NCBI RefSeq assembly: GCF_902459555.1
Contig: NZ_CABPSM010000008.1
Location: 1-64,000 of the forward strand
DNA length: 64,000 nt
Origin: Pandoraea horticolens
Lineage (GTDB): Bacteria > Pseudomonadota > Gammaproteobacteria > Burkholderiales > Burkholderiaceae
Reading direction: 5' to 3'
Part shown: positions 20,622 through 29,218 of the stretch, in pieces
Layout of the letters: every line of letters starts with the position of its first letter
How positions within the stretch are numbered: position 1 is the first letter of the stretch
Position numbers and translations under genes: made by a program
The notes under the pieces: model-generated
Told to the model about the DNA's origin: nothing
Databases searched by the model: none
The model's input: only the letters and a program-made list of their open reading frames with translations

Positions 20622-23054
20622 ATGCCCGCCAAGTCGTCTGCCGCACTCGAACGTCGGTCTTCCCGCGCCACGGCGTCCACTGGTGCAGCCAAAGCTGCCG
20701 ATACCCCGTGGATTGCCGCCAACCCGTGGCTGGCCAACCTGCCGTGGATGGCCGCAGCCGCCGAGTATGCCGTCGATGCTTGGCAACGCAGCGTGCTCTA
20801 CGCCGACGTCATGCGTCAGCGCGGCAATCAGTATCAGGCGCACCTCGCCGAATCGGCGCCGAACGTGCTCGACTTTCCCGCGGAGGTGGTGCTCGACGCG
20901 CACGACTTGCCGCGTCCGTGCAACTACGCGCTGGTGCGCATTCTGCCGCCGGACGATACGCCGGCGCGACCGAATGCACGCCCGTTTGTCGTGGTCGATC
21001 CCCGCGCAGGTCACGGCCCGGGCATCGGCGGCTTCAAGCCGGACAGCGAGATCGGTGCCGCCCTGCGAGCGGGGCATCCGTGCTATTTCGTGGGCTTTCT
21101 GCCCGACCCTGTTCCCGGCCAGACGGTTGAGGACGTGATGCACGCGGAGGCCGCGTTTCTGGAGAAGGTGATTTCTCTGCATCCCGAGAGTGCGGGCAAA
21201 CCGGCGGTCATCGGCAATTGTCAGGCGGGCTGGCAGGTGTTGATGACGGCGGCGATGCGTCCCGAACTGTTCGGGCCGATCATCGTGGCCGGGGCGCCGC
21301 TGTCTTATTGGGCAGGTTGGCGCGGGCGCAACCCGATGCGATATTCGGGGGGACTTCTCGGCGGCAGTTGGTTGACGGCGCTCACGAGCGATCTCGGCGA
21401 CGGTCGCTTTGACGGCGCCTGGCTGGTGCAGAACTTCGAAAATCTCGACCCGGCCAATACGCTGTGGCACAAGAAGTATCACCTTTACGCCAACGTGGAC
21501 ACGGAAGCGCCGCGCTATCTCGGTTTCGAGAAGTACTGGGGCGGGCATGTGTTTCTGAACGCGCAGGAGATGCAGTACATCGTCGACAATCTGTTCGTCG
21601 GCAACCGCCTGACGAGCGCGGAGTTGATCACGAGCGACGGCATCCGGATCGATCTGCGAAATATCCGCTCGCCTATCGTGGTGTTTTGCTCGTACGGCGA
21701 CAACATTACGCCGCCGCCGCAGGCGCTGGGCTTCGTGACGGATATGTATCGCGACGACTCGGAAGTGCTCAGTCACGATCAGACGATTGTGTACGCCACG
21801 CACGACAGCATCGGCCACCTTGGCATTTTCGTGTCGGGCAGCACCGGGCGCAAGGAGCACCGTGAGTTCGTCAACAATATCGATCTGATCGACGTGCTGC
21901 CGGCCGGGATCTATCAGGCGCAGATCGCCGACAAGACGGAAGATATGCCGCATCGGGAGTTGATCGACGGCGATTACGTGATGTCGATTCAGCAACGCAG
22001 CGTCGAGGATGTACGCGCCATTGTCCAACCGGATGCCGAGAGCGATCGGCGTTTTGCAGCAGTGGCACATCTCTCGGACATCAATCTCGGGTTGTATCGC
22101 AGTCTCGTTCAACCATGGGTGCGCGCAATGGTCACGCCAAATTCGGCGTACTGGATGCGTGTGCTGCATCCGCTGCGCGTGAGTTATGAGCTTTGGTCGG
22201 ATCGCAATCCATTTGCCGTGCCGTTCGCCGCGAAAGCAGAGCGCGTGCGCGAGACGCGCCATCCGGTGCCGTCGGACAATCCATTCCTTGCGCTGGAATC
22301 GGCGGTGTCGAGCACCATCGAGCAATCGCTCAATTTCTATCGAGATACGCGCGACGATGGCTACGAAAAGGCCTTCGAACTGATTTACGGACAGCCATGG
22401 GTGCAAGCGCTCGCCGGGTTGCACGGCAGCGACGGTGCAGCGGTTCGGGTGCATCCCGGCACATCGCCGGAACACATCGCGTTCGTCAAGGACACGCTAA
22501 CGCATCGCCGTCACGAACTGCGCCAGGGCGGATTGCTCGAAGCCGGCATTCGCGCACTGCTCTGGGTGCATCGTCTGCATGGTGAAGCCGATGAACGACA
22601 ATTCAACCTCGCACGCTCGCTGGTGCGCGGCGAGAGCGATATTTCAATCGAGCGCTTCCGCGAGATGATCCGCCGTCAGGCCGGGTTGCTACGCATGGCG
22701 CCCGACGCAGCAATGGACGCGATTCCCGGCATGCTCGCCCATTCGACACCGGCGAACATCCGGCGTGTGGCGAAGGCCGTGAAGGATCTCAGCCTCGCCG
22801 TACCGCTCGACGACAGCGAGCAACGCGATCTGCGACAGGTGCTGGCGGTCTTCGAAAACGCCGCTTCGCAGCAGATGGCCAACACGGAACACGCTGCCGC
22901 GCCAAAGAAATCCGGCTCACGCACTGCACGCACCGCACGCGCCGCAAACACCAGCGCCACGCCCCGCAAGCGCCCCCCAGCCGCAAAGACAAGCACCGCC
23001 GCCGCGAAAACCGTTCGCACAACTAGTGCCCCGAAAACCAGGAAAGCCCGCTGA
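20622..23054 (+). CDS. DUF3141 protein, PHA-synthase-like alpha/beta hydrolase with basic tail
   Basis: This ~810-residue protein has a PhaC-like alpha/beta hydrolase core. The nucleophile elbow is GNCQAGW (Cys near residue 199, the G-x-C-x-G of PHA synthases), with Asp in YGDN near 358 and His in GHLGIF near 397. The middle and C-terminal parts are DUF3141-specific helices. The last ~55 residues are rich in Lys, Ala, Arg, Thr and Pro, resembling histone H1-like tails. The function of DUF3141 is not established; metabolism of hydroxyalkanoates is an inference. GAGG fits the ATG at 20622 better than the one at 20616. Confidence 0.85.
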   Translation: MPAKSSAALERRSSRATASTGAAKAADTPWIAANPWLANLPWMAAAAEYAVDAWQRSVLYADVMRQRGNQYQAHLAESAPNVLDFPAEVVLDAHDLPRPCNYALVRILPPDDTPARPNARPFVVVDPRAGHGPGIGGFKPDSEIGAALRAGHPCYFVGFLPDPVPGQTVEDVMHAEAAFLEKVISLHPESAGKPAVIGNCQAGWQVLMTAAMRPELFGPIIVAGAPLSYWAGWRGRNPMRYSGGLLGGSWLTALTSDLGDGRFDGAWLVQNFENLDPANTLWHKKYHLYANVDTEAPRYLGFEKYWGGHVFLNAQEMQYIVDNLFVGNRLTSAELITSDGIRIDLRNIRSPIVVFCSYGDNITPPPQALGFVTDMYRDDSEVLSHDQTIVYATHDSIGHLGIFVSGSTGRKEHREFVNNIDLIDVLPAGIYQAQIADKTEDMPHRELIDGDYVMSIQQRSVEDVRAIVQPDAESDRRFAAVAHLSDINLGLYRSLVQPWVRAMVTPNSAYWMRVLHPLRVSYELWSDRNPFAVPFAAKAERVRETRHPVPSDNPFLALESAVSSTIEQSLNFYRDTRDDGYEKAFELIYGQPWVQALAGLHGSDGAAVRVHPGTSPEHIAFVKDTLTHRRHELRQGGLLEAGIRALLWVHRLHGEADERQFNLARSLVRGESDISIERFREMIRRQAGLLRMAPDAAMDAIPGMLAHSTPANIRRVAKAVKDLSLAVPLDDSEQRDLRQVLAVFENAASQQMANTEHAAAPKKSGSRTARTARAANTSATPRKRPPAAKTSTAAAKTVRTTSAPKTRKAR

Positions 23055-23093
23055 ACTCTCTCTACCAACGATGCACCGGTGGTCTACCCCCGG

Positions 23094-24506
23094 TCATCGC
23101 CCTATCGGCGCATAGATCCTTGCCAACAAACCTCCCCCCTCGCGTGCCGCAAACTCCACAGTAGCGTCGAAACGCGACGCTATCGCCCTCACTATCGATA
23201 TCCCCAATCCCGCCCCCTCTCCCTGCTGCCGACCCCGATCCCCTCGCCAGAATCGCTGCCCCATTTGCCCCGCCTGCTCCGGCGTAAGACCCGGCCCCCG
23301 ATCCCCCACCTCAATGCAATACCGCCGCCGATCCTCGTCCATCTCCACCCTCACATCCACAAGGCTTCCCTCGGGCGAGTAACGCATCGCGTTGTCCACA
23401 AGGTTTCTTATCGCCGTGCCCAACATCGAATGGGGAACCGCCGTGCCCCGGTCTTCGCACTCCATGCTAAAGACCACCCGTGGTCCCCCACGACGGACCG
23501 GAGCCCCATTCCTCCACTCAGACATAAACCCAACTCGCGGCGGAACGGGGCCCCGGTCCGTCTCCTCCCATTCGATCAATACCCCCTCTATTGCACCGCG
23601 CACCGACCCGCACGTGTCCTGCTCATGTGCCGGCGCCTCAGCACGCGCCAACGTCATCATCTGATCCAGCGTATGCCGTAACCGGCGCACACCAACGCCC
23701 GCCATATTCAACGCGTGTCTGGCCGGCTCTCCACTCGTTATCTCAGCTACCTGCAAGTGTGTGTCCACCGCCGTCAACGGCGTGCGCAACTCGTGCGCCG
23801 CCGCATCCGTGAACGCCCTCTGATACGCCAATGCCTGCGTCAAACGATCCAATAATCCATTTAATGCCGAAACTACCGGACGTAATTCCGTCGGGGCCCG
23901 GCCCAGATCAATCGGCGCCGTGTCGTCCGCACGCTTGTCACGCAACGTCGCACGTAAGGTCTCCAACGGCGATAAACCCCGGCCTATGCCTATCCACAAT
24001 GCAATCAATCCCCCCATGACAGCGATCAGAAACGGTACGCCCGCCGCTCTCAACAATGCATTGCTCAAGCCCGCCCGCCTCTCCAACAAATCCGCCGTCA
24101 TGACCTGATACCCCCGGTCGTCCTGCAATACGTAAATTCGCCAACGCTTGCCATCAATCTCCATCGTGCTGAAACCCATCGGCAACGCCTTTTCCACCGC
24201 CTGCGGCCCACCATCGGTCCGCGCCAACACCACGCCCTGCACCGAACGTATTTCGCACGCGATGCCATCGTTGGTGCCCACGCGTATCACCTCTCCCCAA
24301 TCCGACTGCCCCACAGTCGGCCCCAACGGCGATAACGCCACCCGCGCCAACAAACCCGATACCATCCGGGCCGACATCGCCAAACGTTGATCCAACGCCC
24401 TGTCAAGATTGGCCTCCACCCCTCGCATCATCCATCCCGCCGCCACCACCCAAAGCACTATCAACGCAATACCGGCAATCAATACCGCTCTCAGTCGAAG
24501 GCTCAT
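23094..24506 (-). CDS. Two-component sensor histidine kinase, QseC/PmrB type
   Basis: This 470-residue kinase has two membrane segments (residues ~5-27 and ~160-180) bracketing a ~130-residue periplasmic sensor, a HAMP-like linker, the H box AAHELRTPL, the N box NLVDNAMRYS and G boxes DRGPGL and GAGLGISI. Its ATG overlaps the stop of the response-regulator gene by ATGA, so the pair is co-translated. The signal is unknown; the pair is divergent from a disulfide-reductase operon, which suggests envelope redox or metal stress (inference). Confidence 0.9.
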   Translation of the reverse strand: MSLRLRAVLIAGIALIVLWVVAAGWMMRGVEANLDRALDQRLAMSARMVSGLLARVALSPLGPTVGQSDWGEVIRVGTNDGIACEIRSVQGVVLARTDGGPQAVEKALPMGFSTMEIDGKRWRIYVLQDDRGYQVMTADLLERRAGLSNALLRAAGVPFLIAVMGGLIALWIGIGRGLSPLETLRATLRDKRADDTAPIDLGRAPTELRPVVSALNGLLDRLTQALAYQRAFTDAAAHELRTPLTAVDTHLQVAEITSGEPARHALNMAGVGVRRLRHTLDQMMTLARAEAPAHEQDTCGSVRGAIEGVLIEWEETDRGPVPPRVGFMSEWRNGAPVRRGGPRVVFSMECEDRGTAVPHSMLGTAIRNLVDNAMRYSPEGSLVDVRVEMDEDRRRYCIEVGDRGPGLTPEQAGQMGQRFWRGDRGRQQGEGAGLGISIVRAIASRFDATVEFAAREGGGLLARIYAPIGR

Positions 24507-25168
24507 GACAACTTCCACCCCAATCGATACCCCAAACCACGCGCCGTTTGAATGACCTCGCACCCCAATTTGCGACGCACGTTGTGGATGTGAACGTTCA
24601 ACGCATTACTGTTGACCCGCTCCGACAAACCATACATCCGCTCGTGCAACATGTCCGGCGTCAACCATCGCCCCCGCGTACTCGCCAAATGCGCCAGCAA
24701 ATCAACCTCCTTGCGCGACAACTCGACCGGCTCACCATCCAACCACGCCAATCCACTCGCTGGCTCCAATCGCAACGGCCCCGCTTCGATGACCTGCGCA
24801 GCCCGCCCCTGCGCGCGACGCATCAACGCATGTAATCGCGCCGACAACTCGCGCAAATCGAACGGCTTGACCATGTAGTCGTCCGCCCCGCCATTCAACC
24901 CCGCAATCCGATGCTCTATCGCGTCGCGCGCCGTCAAGATGAGAACAGGCACTTCAGGCTCCACCGCCCGGATATTCGCCAGAACCCCGAGACCGTCACC
25001 GTCAGGCAAACCCAGATCGAGCACCAACGCATCGAACGTGTTTTCCGCATGCGCAGACACCGCCGCCAACCCGCTCGCCGCATGCTCGACTGCAATGCCC
25101 AACGCCTCCAACCCCGCAACAATGCCGCTCGCAATCAACGCATCGTCCTCAACCAGCAACACTCGCAT
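24503..25168 (-). CDS. OmpR-family response regulator
   Basis: This 221-residue regulator has an N-terminal receiver with acidic pocket EDD, phospho-acceptor Asp in LVLDLGLPDGDG, Thr in LILTARD and Lys in MVKPFD. A C-terminal winged helix follows, with SRKEVDLLAHL and NVHIHNVRRKLG. It resembles QseB and PmrA. The intergenic region beside it contains a GTTAAC-N5-GTTAAT direct repeat, the spacing used by this subfamily, in front of dsbD, and a 19-bp palindrome next to its own start. Confidence 0.92.
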   Translation of the reverse strand: MRVLLVEDDALIASGIVAGLEALGIAVEHAASGLAAVSAHAENTFDALVLDLGLPDGDGLGVLANIRAVEPEVPVLILTARDAIEHRIAGLNGGADDYMVKPFDLRELSARLHALMRRAQGRAAQVIEAGPLRLEPASGLAWLDGEPVELSRKEVDLLAHLASTRGRWLTPDMLHERMYGLSERVNSNALNVHIHNVRRKLGCEVIQTARGLGYRLGWKLS

Positions 25169-25199
25169 GAATCCGTACCTCCCTTGAATACCGCTTCAT

Positions 25200-25218
25200 G
25201 TTACGCAATTTGCGTAAC
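25200..25218. promoter_or_regulatory. 19-bp perfect inverted repeat near response-regulator promoter
   Basis: GTTACGCAA and TTGCGTAAC are perfect reverse complements around one central T. The repeat lies 32 bp upstream of the regulator start in the divergent dsbD/regulator gap. It is a likely dimer binding site, but the protein is unknown. Confidence 0.6.
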
Positions 25219-25282
25219 CCATTGAGCGCCGTTGAGCGCGGTAAATGCGAGGTTTGACGCATAACCAACCAACGCTGCGGGC

Positions 25283-25299
25283 GTTAACTCTCGGTTAAT
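25283..25299 (+). promoter_or_regulatory. PmrA/QseB-type direct-repeat box upstream of dsbD
   Basis: GTTAAC, five bases, then GTTAAT gives an 11-bp period, the spacing of tandem OmpR/PmrA-type half-sites. It lies 53 bp before the dsbD start codon and divergent from the regulator gene, so the two-component system probably controls the dsbD operon (inference). Confidence 0.55.
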
Positions 25300-25351
25300 C
25301 GGCGCAGGGCACGCTCTAGCCTGCTTTGGAACGCCTTCAGGAGAAAAAGAT

Positions 25352-27178
25352 TTGCTACGCCGATTTTTCTACATCTTTGTGATTTTGCTCGGTGCGCTCG
25401 GCGGGATGCGCGCCGCCGATGCGTTTCCCTGGCAAAGCGAGCCGAAGTTCCTCGACGCGTCTCAGGTACTCACGCTTTCCCCTGTCACCGAGGTGGACGG
25501 TCATCTCGAAGTCGTTGGAAGCGTTGCTAAGGATTACTACGTTTACCGGCATTCGCTACGCGCTGAAGATGCCTCTGGCCAACCGATCGATCTGACGCTC
25601 TCCGAGGGCGCGAAGCATACGGACGAGTTCTTCGGCGACACCGAGATCTATACCCGTGACGCCCTGCGCATTCGTCTGCCCCCGGCAACGCCAGGCCCCG
25701 TGACGCTGTACTGGCAAGGCTGCGCAGAAGCAGGCATCTGCTATCCGCCACAGACGATGCAAGTCACGTTGCCCGCTGGCTCGACATCGGTTGCCAATGC
25801 CCCGGCAGTCTCTGCTGTGCCCCCGGCCGCCTCCGTCGATGCCTCGCCCGACGCCAGCGCCACCCCGCTCGCGGAAGATCAGGCCGCAGCGCAGCGGCTC
25901 GCCACGGTCGGCCCCGTCGCCGCTACGCTGCTGTTTTTCGGCTTCGGCTTGCTGCTGGCCTTCACGCCCTGCACGTTGCCGATGATCCCCATTGTCTCGA
26001 CGATGATCGTGGGCAATCGACCCGCACCGTTGCGGGCGCTGGCACTCTCGCTTTCATACGTGCTGGCGATGGCACTCACTTATGCCGCGGTCGGCGTCGC
26101 GGCAGGTCTGGCCGGCGCCAATTTACAGGCCGCGCTGCAATCCCCATGGCTGCTCGGCGCCTTCGCAGGTCTGTTTCTCGTGTTGGCTGCATCGCTGTTC
26201 GGTCTGTTCGAACTGCGTCTGCCCGCGTTCGTGACGAATCGACTCGACGCCACCGGACACCAACGTACCGGCGGCAGTCTCGCCGGCGCCGCCGCACTCG
26301 GCTTCCTCTCCGCCCTGCTCGTCGGCCCGTGCATGACAGCCCCGCTGGCCGGCGCCCTGCTCTATATCGGCCAGACAGGCAACGCGTGGACGGGCGGCAT
26401 CGCGCTGTTCGCGCTGGGGCTCGGTATGGGACTGCCGCTGCTCGTCATCGCCGTGTTCGGCTCGCGGGTTCTGCCCCGTCCGGGCCCGTGGATGGTGCGA
26501 GTGCGCATTGCATTCGCCTACGTAATGACGGGTATGGCCGTTCTGATGTTGAGTCGCTTCCTGCCCGGCAACGTCAGTCTCCTGCTCTGGGGTACCCTCG
26601 GGCTCGGACTGGCCGTCGGATTCGCCGCGTGGGCATGGACGCTGCGAGGCAAACCACCCGGCTGGACACTGATGTTCGCGTCGGCTTTCGCCGGTGTCTG
26701 GTCGGTGTTCATGCTCGTGGGAGCAGCGTCCGGCAGCGATTCCGTACTGCGGCCGCTGGAACGGGCAGCCCCCGCCATCGTGAGCAGCGCTGACGCGCGC
26801 AGCGCGAAGACCTTCGAGTATGTGAGCGTCAAATCGACGGAAGATGTGGACGCACGCATCGCGCAAGCCACCGCGAAAGGGCAATGGACGTTGATCGATT
26901 TCTACGCGGACTGGTGCGTAAGTTGCCATGTCATCGAACGCAATGTGTTCGGCGATCCGGCGGTCGCCGCGCGACTCGCACGTATGCAGGTGCTGCGCCC
27001 GGACGTGACGAAGAACGACAAGATCGATCAGGCCCTGATGAAACACTGGGGCGTGCTCGGCCCGCCCACGCTCATTCTCATCGACGCGAACGGCAAGGAG
27101 GTGCGCGCGCAGCGCTCGGTCGGTGAACTCGATGCGCGTAGCTTCCTGCAGCGCCTCGACACCGCGGGGATGGTATGA
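25352..27178 (+). CDS. dsbD: Thiol:disulfide interchange protein DsbD
   Basis: This 608-residue cytoplasmic-membrane reductase has a signal peptide, a periplasmic alpha domain with the Cys pair in WQGCAEAGICYPP, eight membrane segments with the redox Cys in FTPCTLPMIP and VGPCMTAPLAG, and a C-terminal thioredoxin domain with YADWCVSCHVIE. It passes electrons from cytoplasmic thioredoxin to periplasmic DsbC/DsbG-type proteins. The start is TTG at 25352 with GGAG at a good distance; no ATG gives a full signal peptide. The next gene overlaps by 4 bp (ATGA). Confidence 0.92.
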   Translation: MLRRFFYIFVILLGALGGMRAADAFPWQSEPKFLDASQVLTLSPVTEVDGHLEVVGSVAKDYYVYRHSLRAEDASGQPIDLTLSEGAKHTDEFFGDTEIYTRDALRIRLPPATPGPVTLYWQGCAEAGICYPPQTMQVTLPAGSTSVANAPAVSAVPPAASVDASPDASATPLAEDQAAAQRLATVGPVAATLLFFGFGLLLAFTPCTLPMIPIVSTMIVGNRPAPLRALALSLSYVLAMALTYAAVGVAAGLAGANLQAALQSPWLLGAFAGLFLVLAASLFGLFELRLPAFVTNRLDATGHQRTGGSLAGAAALGFLSALLVGPCMTAPLAGALLYIGQTGNAWTGGIALFALGLGMGLPLLVIAVFGSRVLPRPGPWMVRVRIAFAYVMTGMAVLMLSRFLPGNVSLLLWGTLGLGLAVGFAAWAWTLRGKPPGWTLMFASAFAGVWSVFMLVGAASGSDSVLRPLERAAPAIVSSADARSAKTFEYVSVKSTEDVDARIAQATAKGQWTLIDFYADWCVSCHVIERNVFGDPAVAARLARMQVLRPDVTKNDKIDQALMKHWGVLGPPTLILIDANGKEVRAQRSVGELDARSFLQRLDTAGMV

Positions 27179-28005
27179 CCGGTCTCGGCCCCTTCTCGAT
27201 ACAGACGGTCGCCGTGGCGGCAGCGATGGGGGTGGCGTGGCTCGTCGCGCGCTATCTCCTGCGCAGCACTGACACCACGTCGCGCCGCACCGCCGCCAGC
27301 ACACTCCTCGACGCGCTCTTCGTCGGCCTGCTCGCCGCGCGCGTCGCCTACGTGCTGCGCTGGTGGCCGGAATACTTCGCGACCCCGCTGTCCATCATCG
27401 CGATTGGCGACGGCGGATTCAATGTCTGGGCCGGCCTGCCCGCCGCCCTCGGCTGGGCGTTGTGGCGCATGAAACGTCAGCCCGCCGGGCGCCGCCCGAT
27501 GCTGTACGGCTTCGCCGCAGGCGTAGCGATCTGGGCCGCCGCACAGGCGGGCTTGAGCGTCCTGCAACGCACCGCGCCGCCGCTGCCGTCATTGACGCTC
27601 TCCACGACGGACGGCGGCAGCGTCTCACTCGACGCCTATCGCGGCAGCCCCGTCGTGATGAATCTATGGGCAAGCTGGTGCCCGCCGTGCCGACGCGAAA
27701 TGCCGGTGCTGGAAAAGGCGCAGGCCGACTACCCTGACGTGCGGTTCCTGTTGATCAATCAGGGGGAGTCCGCGCACACGGTCGAAGCGTTCATCCGGTC
27801 GGAGGGCCTTCAGTTCGACGATCTGCTGCTCGATCCCGCCTCGCAAGCCATGCAGGCGACCGGCTCACGCGGGTTGCCCACTACGTTGTTCTTCGATGCC
27901 GACGGCCGTCTGGTCGACACCCATCTGGGCGAACTCACGGCGGCGCGTCTGCGCGCCACGCTGCAAGGCCGTCTTCACCAATCCCCGGCACCTCGTACGC
28001 CATAG
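27175..28005 (+). CDS. Lgt-like membrane domain fused to TlpA-type thioredoxin
   Basis: This 276-residue protein has an N-terminal half of about four membrane segments. The segment AARVAYVLRWWPEYFATPL followed by IGDGGFNVWAGL resembles the core of prolipoprotein diacylglyceryl transferase. The periplasmic C-terminal half is a thioredoxin fold of the TlpA/ResA type with LWASWCPPCRREMPVLEK and the cis-Pro region GLPTTLFFD. It should act as a membrane-tethered disulfide reductase fed by DsbD. It overlaps dsbD by 4 bp and lies 9 bp before dsbG. Whether the Lgt-like half is only an anchor is unknown. Confidence 0.85.
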   Translation: MTGLGPFSIQTVAVAAAMGVAWLVARYLLRSTDTTSRRTAASTLLDALFVGLLAARVAYVLRWWPEYFATPLSIIAIGDGGFNVWAGLPAALGWALWRMKRQPAGRRPMLYGFAAGVAIWAAAQAGLSVLQRTAPPLPSLTLSTTDGGSVSLDAYRGSPVVMNLWASWCPPCRREMPVLEKAQADYPDVRFLLINQGESAHTVEAFIRSEGLQFDDLLLDPASQAMQATGSRGLPTTLFFDADGRLVDTHLGELTAARLRATLQGRLHQSPAPRTP

Positions 28006-28014
28006 GAGTCATCG

Positions 28015-28821
28015 ATGTCTGTTCGCAGGTTTCTTATTCCCGCCCTGATCGCCGTGCCGGCGCTCGCCGCCGCCGTCTATGGGATTGTCTCCAGCAACGC
28101 CGGCACCTGGGGCAAGTCGGCTGCCAGCAAGGACACCCCAGCCGTCGTTCAGGCGCTGGCACGCGAAGGTTTGGCCGGTCTGCGTCCATTCGACACGGGC
28201 ACGGAGCTTCGCGGCTTCGCCGGGACGGTGGACGAACAGCCGGTCGCCCTCTACGTGCTACGCGACGGCACAGCCATCGTCGGCACACGCATCGACGCCG
28301 ACGGCAAGCCAATGGACGTGGAGCGCGTCAGCAACCTCTTCGCCGAGCCAATGAGCGACGCCGTATGGTCGAAACTCGCCGCCTCCACCTGGGTGCAGGA
28401 CGGCGAGGCGGACGCCGCGCGCGTGGTGTACACGTTCAGCGACCCAAATTGCCGCTACTGCAATCGCTTCTGGGCGGCGGCGCGCCCGTGGGTCGATTCG
28501 GGCAAGGTGCAGTTGCGCCACGTAATAGTCGGTGTCATCAAGGCCGACAGCAGCACGAAGGCAGCCGCCATTCTCGGCGCCCCCGATCGCGCCGCCGCGT
28601 TGTTGCAGAACGAACGGCAGTTCGCCAGCGGCGGCATCGCACCAGCGCCAAGCGTGTCACCCGATATTGCCCACACGCTCGACGCCCATCAGCAACTGAT
28701 GGCAGAGCTTGGGTTTCGCGGTACGCCCGGCATCGTCTATCGCGACGACGAGGGCCTGATTCAACGCGTGAACGGCATGCCGCGCCCCGAAGCGTTGGCA
28801 TCGGTACTCGGCCCTCGCTGA
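28015..28821 (+). CDS. dsbG: Thiol:disulfide interchange protein DsbG
   Basis: This 268-residue DsbC/DsbG-family protein has an N-terminal signal or anchor (FLIPALIAVPALAAAVYGI), a dimerisation domain and a thioredoxin domain with VYTFSDPNCRYCNRFW, whose CRYC is the redox centre. DsbG protects and reduces sulfenylated cysteines in the periplasm, using electrons from DsbD. TAGGAGTC precedes the ATG. It closes the dsbD-TlpA-dsbG operon, whose three products form one electron path. Confidence 0.88.
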   Translation: MSVRRFLIPALIAVPALAAAVYGIVSSNAGTWGKSAASKDTPAVVQALAREGLAGLRPFDTGTELRGFAGTVDEQPVALYVLRDGTAIVGTRIDADGKPMDVERVSNLFAEPMSDAVWSKLAASTWVQDGEADAARVVYTFSDPNCRYCNRFWAAARPWVDSGKVQLRHVIVGVIKADSSTKAAAILGAPDRAAALLQNERQFASGGIAPAPSVSPDIAHTLDAHQQLMAELGFRGTPGIVYRDDEGLIQRVNGMPRPEALASVLGPR

Positions 28822-28835
28822 AGCCCCCCCCCGGC

Positions 28836-28863
28836 GGGCGGCCCCCCAAAGGCGGGGCCGCCC
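28836..28863 (+). terminator. GC-rich hairpin after dsbG
   Basis: GGGCGGCCCC pairs perfectly with GGGGCCGCCC over an 8-nt loop just after the dsbG stop. There is no U tract, so it may be a weak or Rho-assisted terminator or a 3'-end stabiliser. Confidence 0.55.
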
Positions 28864-28997
28864 ATGCCGCCGTTGCAGAATCGTCGAAGGACGGTCGCTG
28901 CGGCGCACACATTCTTGCAAGAAACACCTCGTTCGCGCGCGAAACCCGACGATTGCCTCCTTTTTGCGACGCCCCGCGCACGACACCCGGCAGATGC

Positions 28998-29006
28998 TGC
29001 TACAAT
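28998..29006 (+). promoter_or_regulatory. Extended -10 promoter of the trpG leader
   Basis: TG-C-TACAAT is a good extended -10 element; no clear -35 is seen. Transcription would begin near 29013, only a few bases before the leader-peptide ATG at 29017, so the leader peptide would be translated from an almost leaderless end. Confidence 0.5.
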
Positions 29007-29016
29007 CGGCATCACC

Positions 29017-29085
29017 ATGAAGTCGCATCAGTCTATCTCCCTCCTCTGGTCGCCCCTGACCGCCGCCCTGCGCTGGTGGCGGTAA
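29017..29085 (+). CDS. Candidate trp leader peptide upstream of trpG
   Basis: This is a 22-codon frame ending [14 protein letters not shown] and stop, with Trp codons at positions 11, 20 and 21. The two tandem Trp codons and the stop lie in a perfect 7-bp hairpin (GTGGCGG 29076-29082 with CCGCCAC 29087-29093). This is the classical layout of a tryptophan attenuator leader. It begins just after an extended -10 element and ends 133 bases before trpG. Confidence 0.7.
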   Translation: MKSHQSISLLWSPLTAALRWWR

Positions 29086-29218
29086 CCCGCCACGTCTATC
29101 TCATCCCCATAGCGCCCTCCCCCGCGGATCGCGAACTCAATGTGGGGGCACGCTCAGGGGGAATTCGCAAATCTCATGCGTTCGACAATCCTTTGTCACC
29201 AGACGAACAGGGACCATC
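29086..29218 (+). promoter_or_regulatory. trpG leader with alternative pairings
   Basis: After the leader peptide, the CCCTCCCCC run near 29120 can pair with either of two downstream G runs (GTGGGGGCACGC or CAGGGGG), a possible switch between structures. GACAA/TTGTC forms a small hairpin near the trpG ribosome site (29180-29195). No hairpin with a long U tract is present, so termination by Rho or control of translation is as possible as intrinsic attenuation. Confidence 0.4.

Noticed and set aside
13893-28821. The block between trpE and trpG as a mobile element
   Set aside because: No integrase, transposase, flanking repeats or composition break seen; the genes look like ordinary chromosomal operons, so rearrangement is a better explanation.
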